Shown: positions 63,201 through 64,000 of the stretch, in pieces
Layout: each line of letters opens with the position of its first letter
Position numbering within the stretch: the stretch's first letter is position 1
From: Glossina fuscipes
Taxonomy: Eukaryota; Arthropoda; Insecta; Diptera; Glossinidae
Direction: 5' to 3'
Assembly: GCF_014805625.2 (NCBI RefSeq)
Contig: NW_023998416.1
Location: 35,200,750 to 35,264,749, forward strand
DNA: 64,000 nt
Made by a program: the position numbers and the translations under genes
The notes under the pieces: generated by a model
Told to the model about the DNA's origin: nothing
Databases searched by the model: none
Seen by the model: only the letters and a program-made list of their open reading frames with translations

Positions 63201-64000
63201 GTGTTTGAAGTCCAAGAAAAAGAAGTTAGATAACAGCGCAATATGTATGAATAATATAAGTGCTGAATATGCATTTTTCAACGCCTACGTGGGAGAAACG
63301 AAAATCTGACAGCTTTAGGGTTCTTGGGGAAATATAGTAGAGGCTGTTCTTGTGCTAAAATGAGGAGCCCTAAATAATTAGAGGTGTTCGATAAGTCCCG
63401 CCTTGCTCAGAGAGGGAATATACGCCTTTTAAGTGATATAGAGTTGTCTTACACCCAAGAAGGCGCACATTATCGTTCGCCCATAATTCTAAGAACATAA
63501 GAGTTTGATCTAATTAACTCATGACGGCGGATATCGACCTAAAATTCGGAAGGCATCTCTGCTAAGCTTGCACCAAATAGCTTCTGGTAATTATTCTCTT
63601 GAAAACTTCAAGAAAATGGCAACACGTTATAGTGATTTCTAAGGAAAACATTTGGCGAATAAATTCTTAACTTTAGCAAATTTAATATATGGTGTTTCAT
63701 TGGCCGAGAGACCAAGGGAAAACATGGGCTTACGTAGCAGCAAGTTCCAATTTTTGGTATTTTACGACGACAATGACTGAAGAATTGCATTACGCAAAGT
63801 GGTTCCTCGACAATGGTGAATTTTTTTTTATTCTTAGTCTTCAATTTTTGTTGTAGTATATTTAAGTCGAGTTAATTGCATCCTATGTAGCCCTTAGCAA
63901 ATATTTCAAGACTCTGTTCTTTTACATGTACAATCTTCATTACATTTCATAGGCGCAACTAATAATAAATAAATTAATGTATATACGATGTGATCGATTT
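60254..64000. other. Right-end stretch without a supported gene
   Basis: The left part should hold the fbp promoter and 5' UTR. Elsewhere I see AT-rich DNA, a mini-me-like piece (62475-62640), a possible mariner-end remnant (63381-63402) and short spurious open frames. Two loosely similar segments near 61860 (GGAGATTCACTAAAGTGA) and 62180 (GGGAATCCGCTAAAGTGG) hint at another old repeat. Confidence 0.5.
62475..62640 (-). repeat. mini-me-like repeat fragment
   Basis: In order it has ATATATATAATACCCACAGG, GATACGATTGAAGCTTCTC and a GTCY-type tract (CGTCTGTTTGTTTGCGCATCC, then GATGTCTGTTCATG). The order TA tract, core, GTCY tract matches the minus-strand copies. Confidence 0.5.

Overview
The window looks like a dipteran chromosome, most likely a muscoid fly such as Glossina (tsetse). 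It is very AT-rich, most introns are 50-75 bp with GT-AG ends, and intergenic space is full of short mini-me/DINE-1-like repeats and one mariner. The fructose-1,6-bisphosphatase closely matches the Drosophila protein as I remember it. A run of exactly 100 N (8726-8825) marks an assembly gap. The species is an inference.

Layout: 1-10039 holds no confident host gene: simple repeats, mini-me-like copies, a mariner with two inactivating lesions (5511-6756), the gap, and an exon-like remnant near 9.2-9.4 kb. 10040-15231 (-) is a six-exon C2H2 zinc-finger gene. 16287-17671 (+), divergent from it, is NF-YB with an unusual N/T/Q-rich C-terminal exon. 21928-45107 (-) is the centrepiece. One 12.2-kb exon encodes 34 tandem THAP-type zinc-finger modules. 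Five small upstream exons with exactly matching phases join it to C2H2 fingers and a Gln/His-rich N-terminus, giving a predicted protein of 4,580 residues. Its 9.1-kb first intron carries repeats.

49855-64000 is a compact housekeeping block: CCA-adding tRNA nucleotidyltransferase (+), the Obg-family GTPase GTPBP10 (-), tRNA-dihydrouridine synthase 3 (+) and fructose-1,6-bisphosphatase (-). The last two converge, with polyadenylation signals one base apart. The final 3.7 kb has no gene I can support.

Three genes act on tRNA or ribosomes: CCA addition, dihydrouridine formation and mitoribosome assembly. Three encode nuclear DNA-binding proteins, two of them rich in SUMO-type psi-K-x-E motifs. 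From memory, several Drosophila homologues lie together in cytological region 37B of 2L, so the neighbourhood may be an old syntenic block. All multi-exon models were built by hand from splice signals and phase; in every case the summed coding length is a multiple of three.
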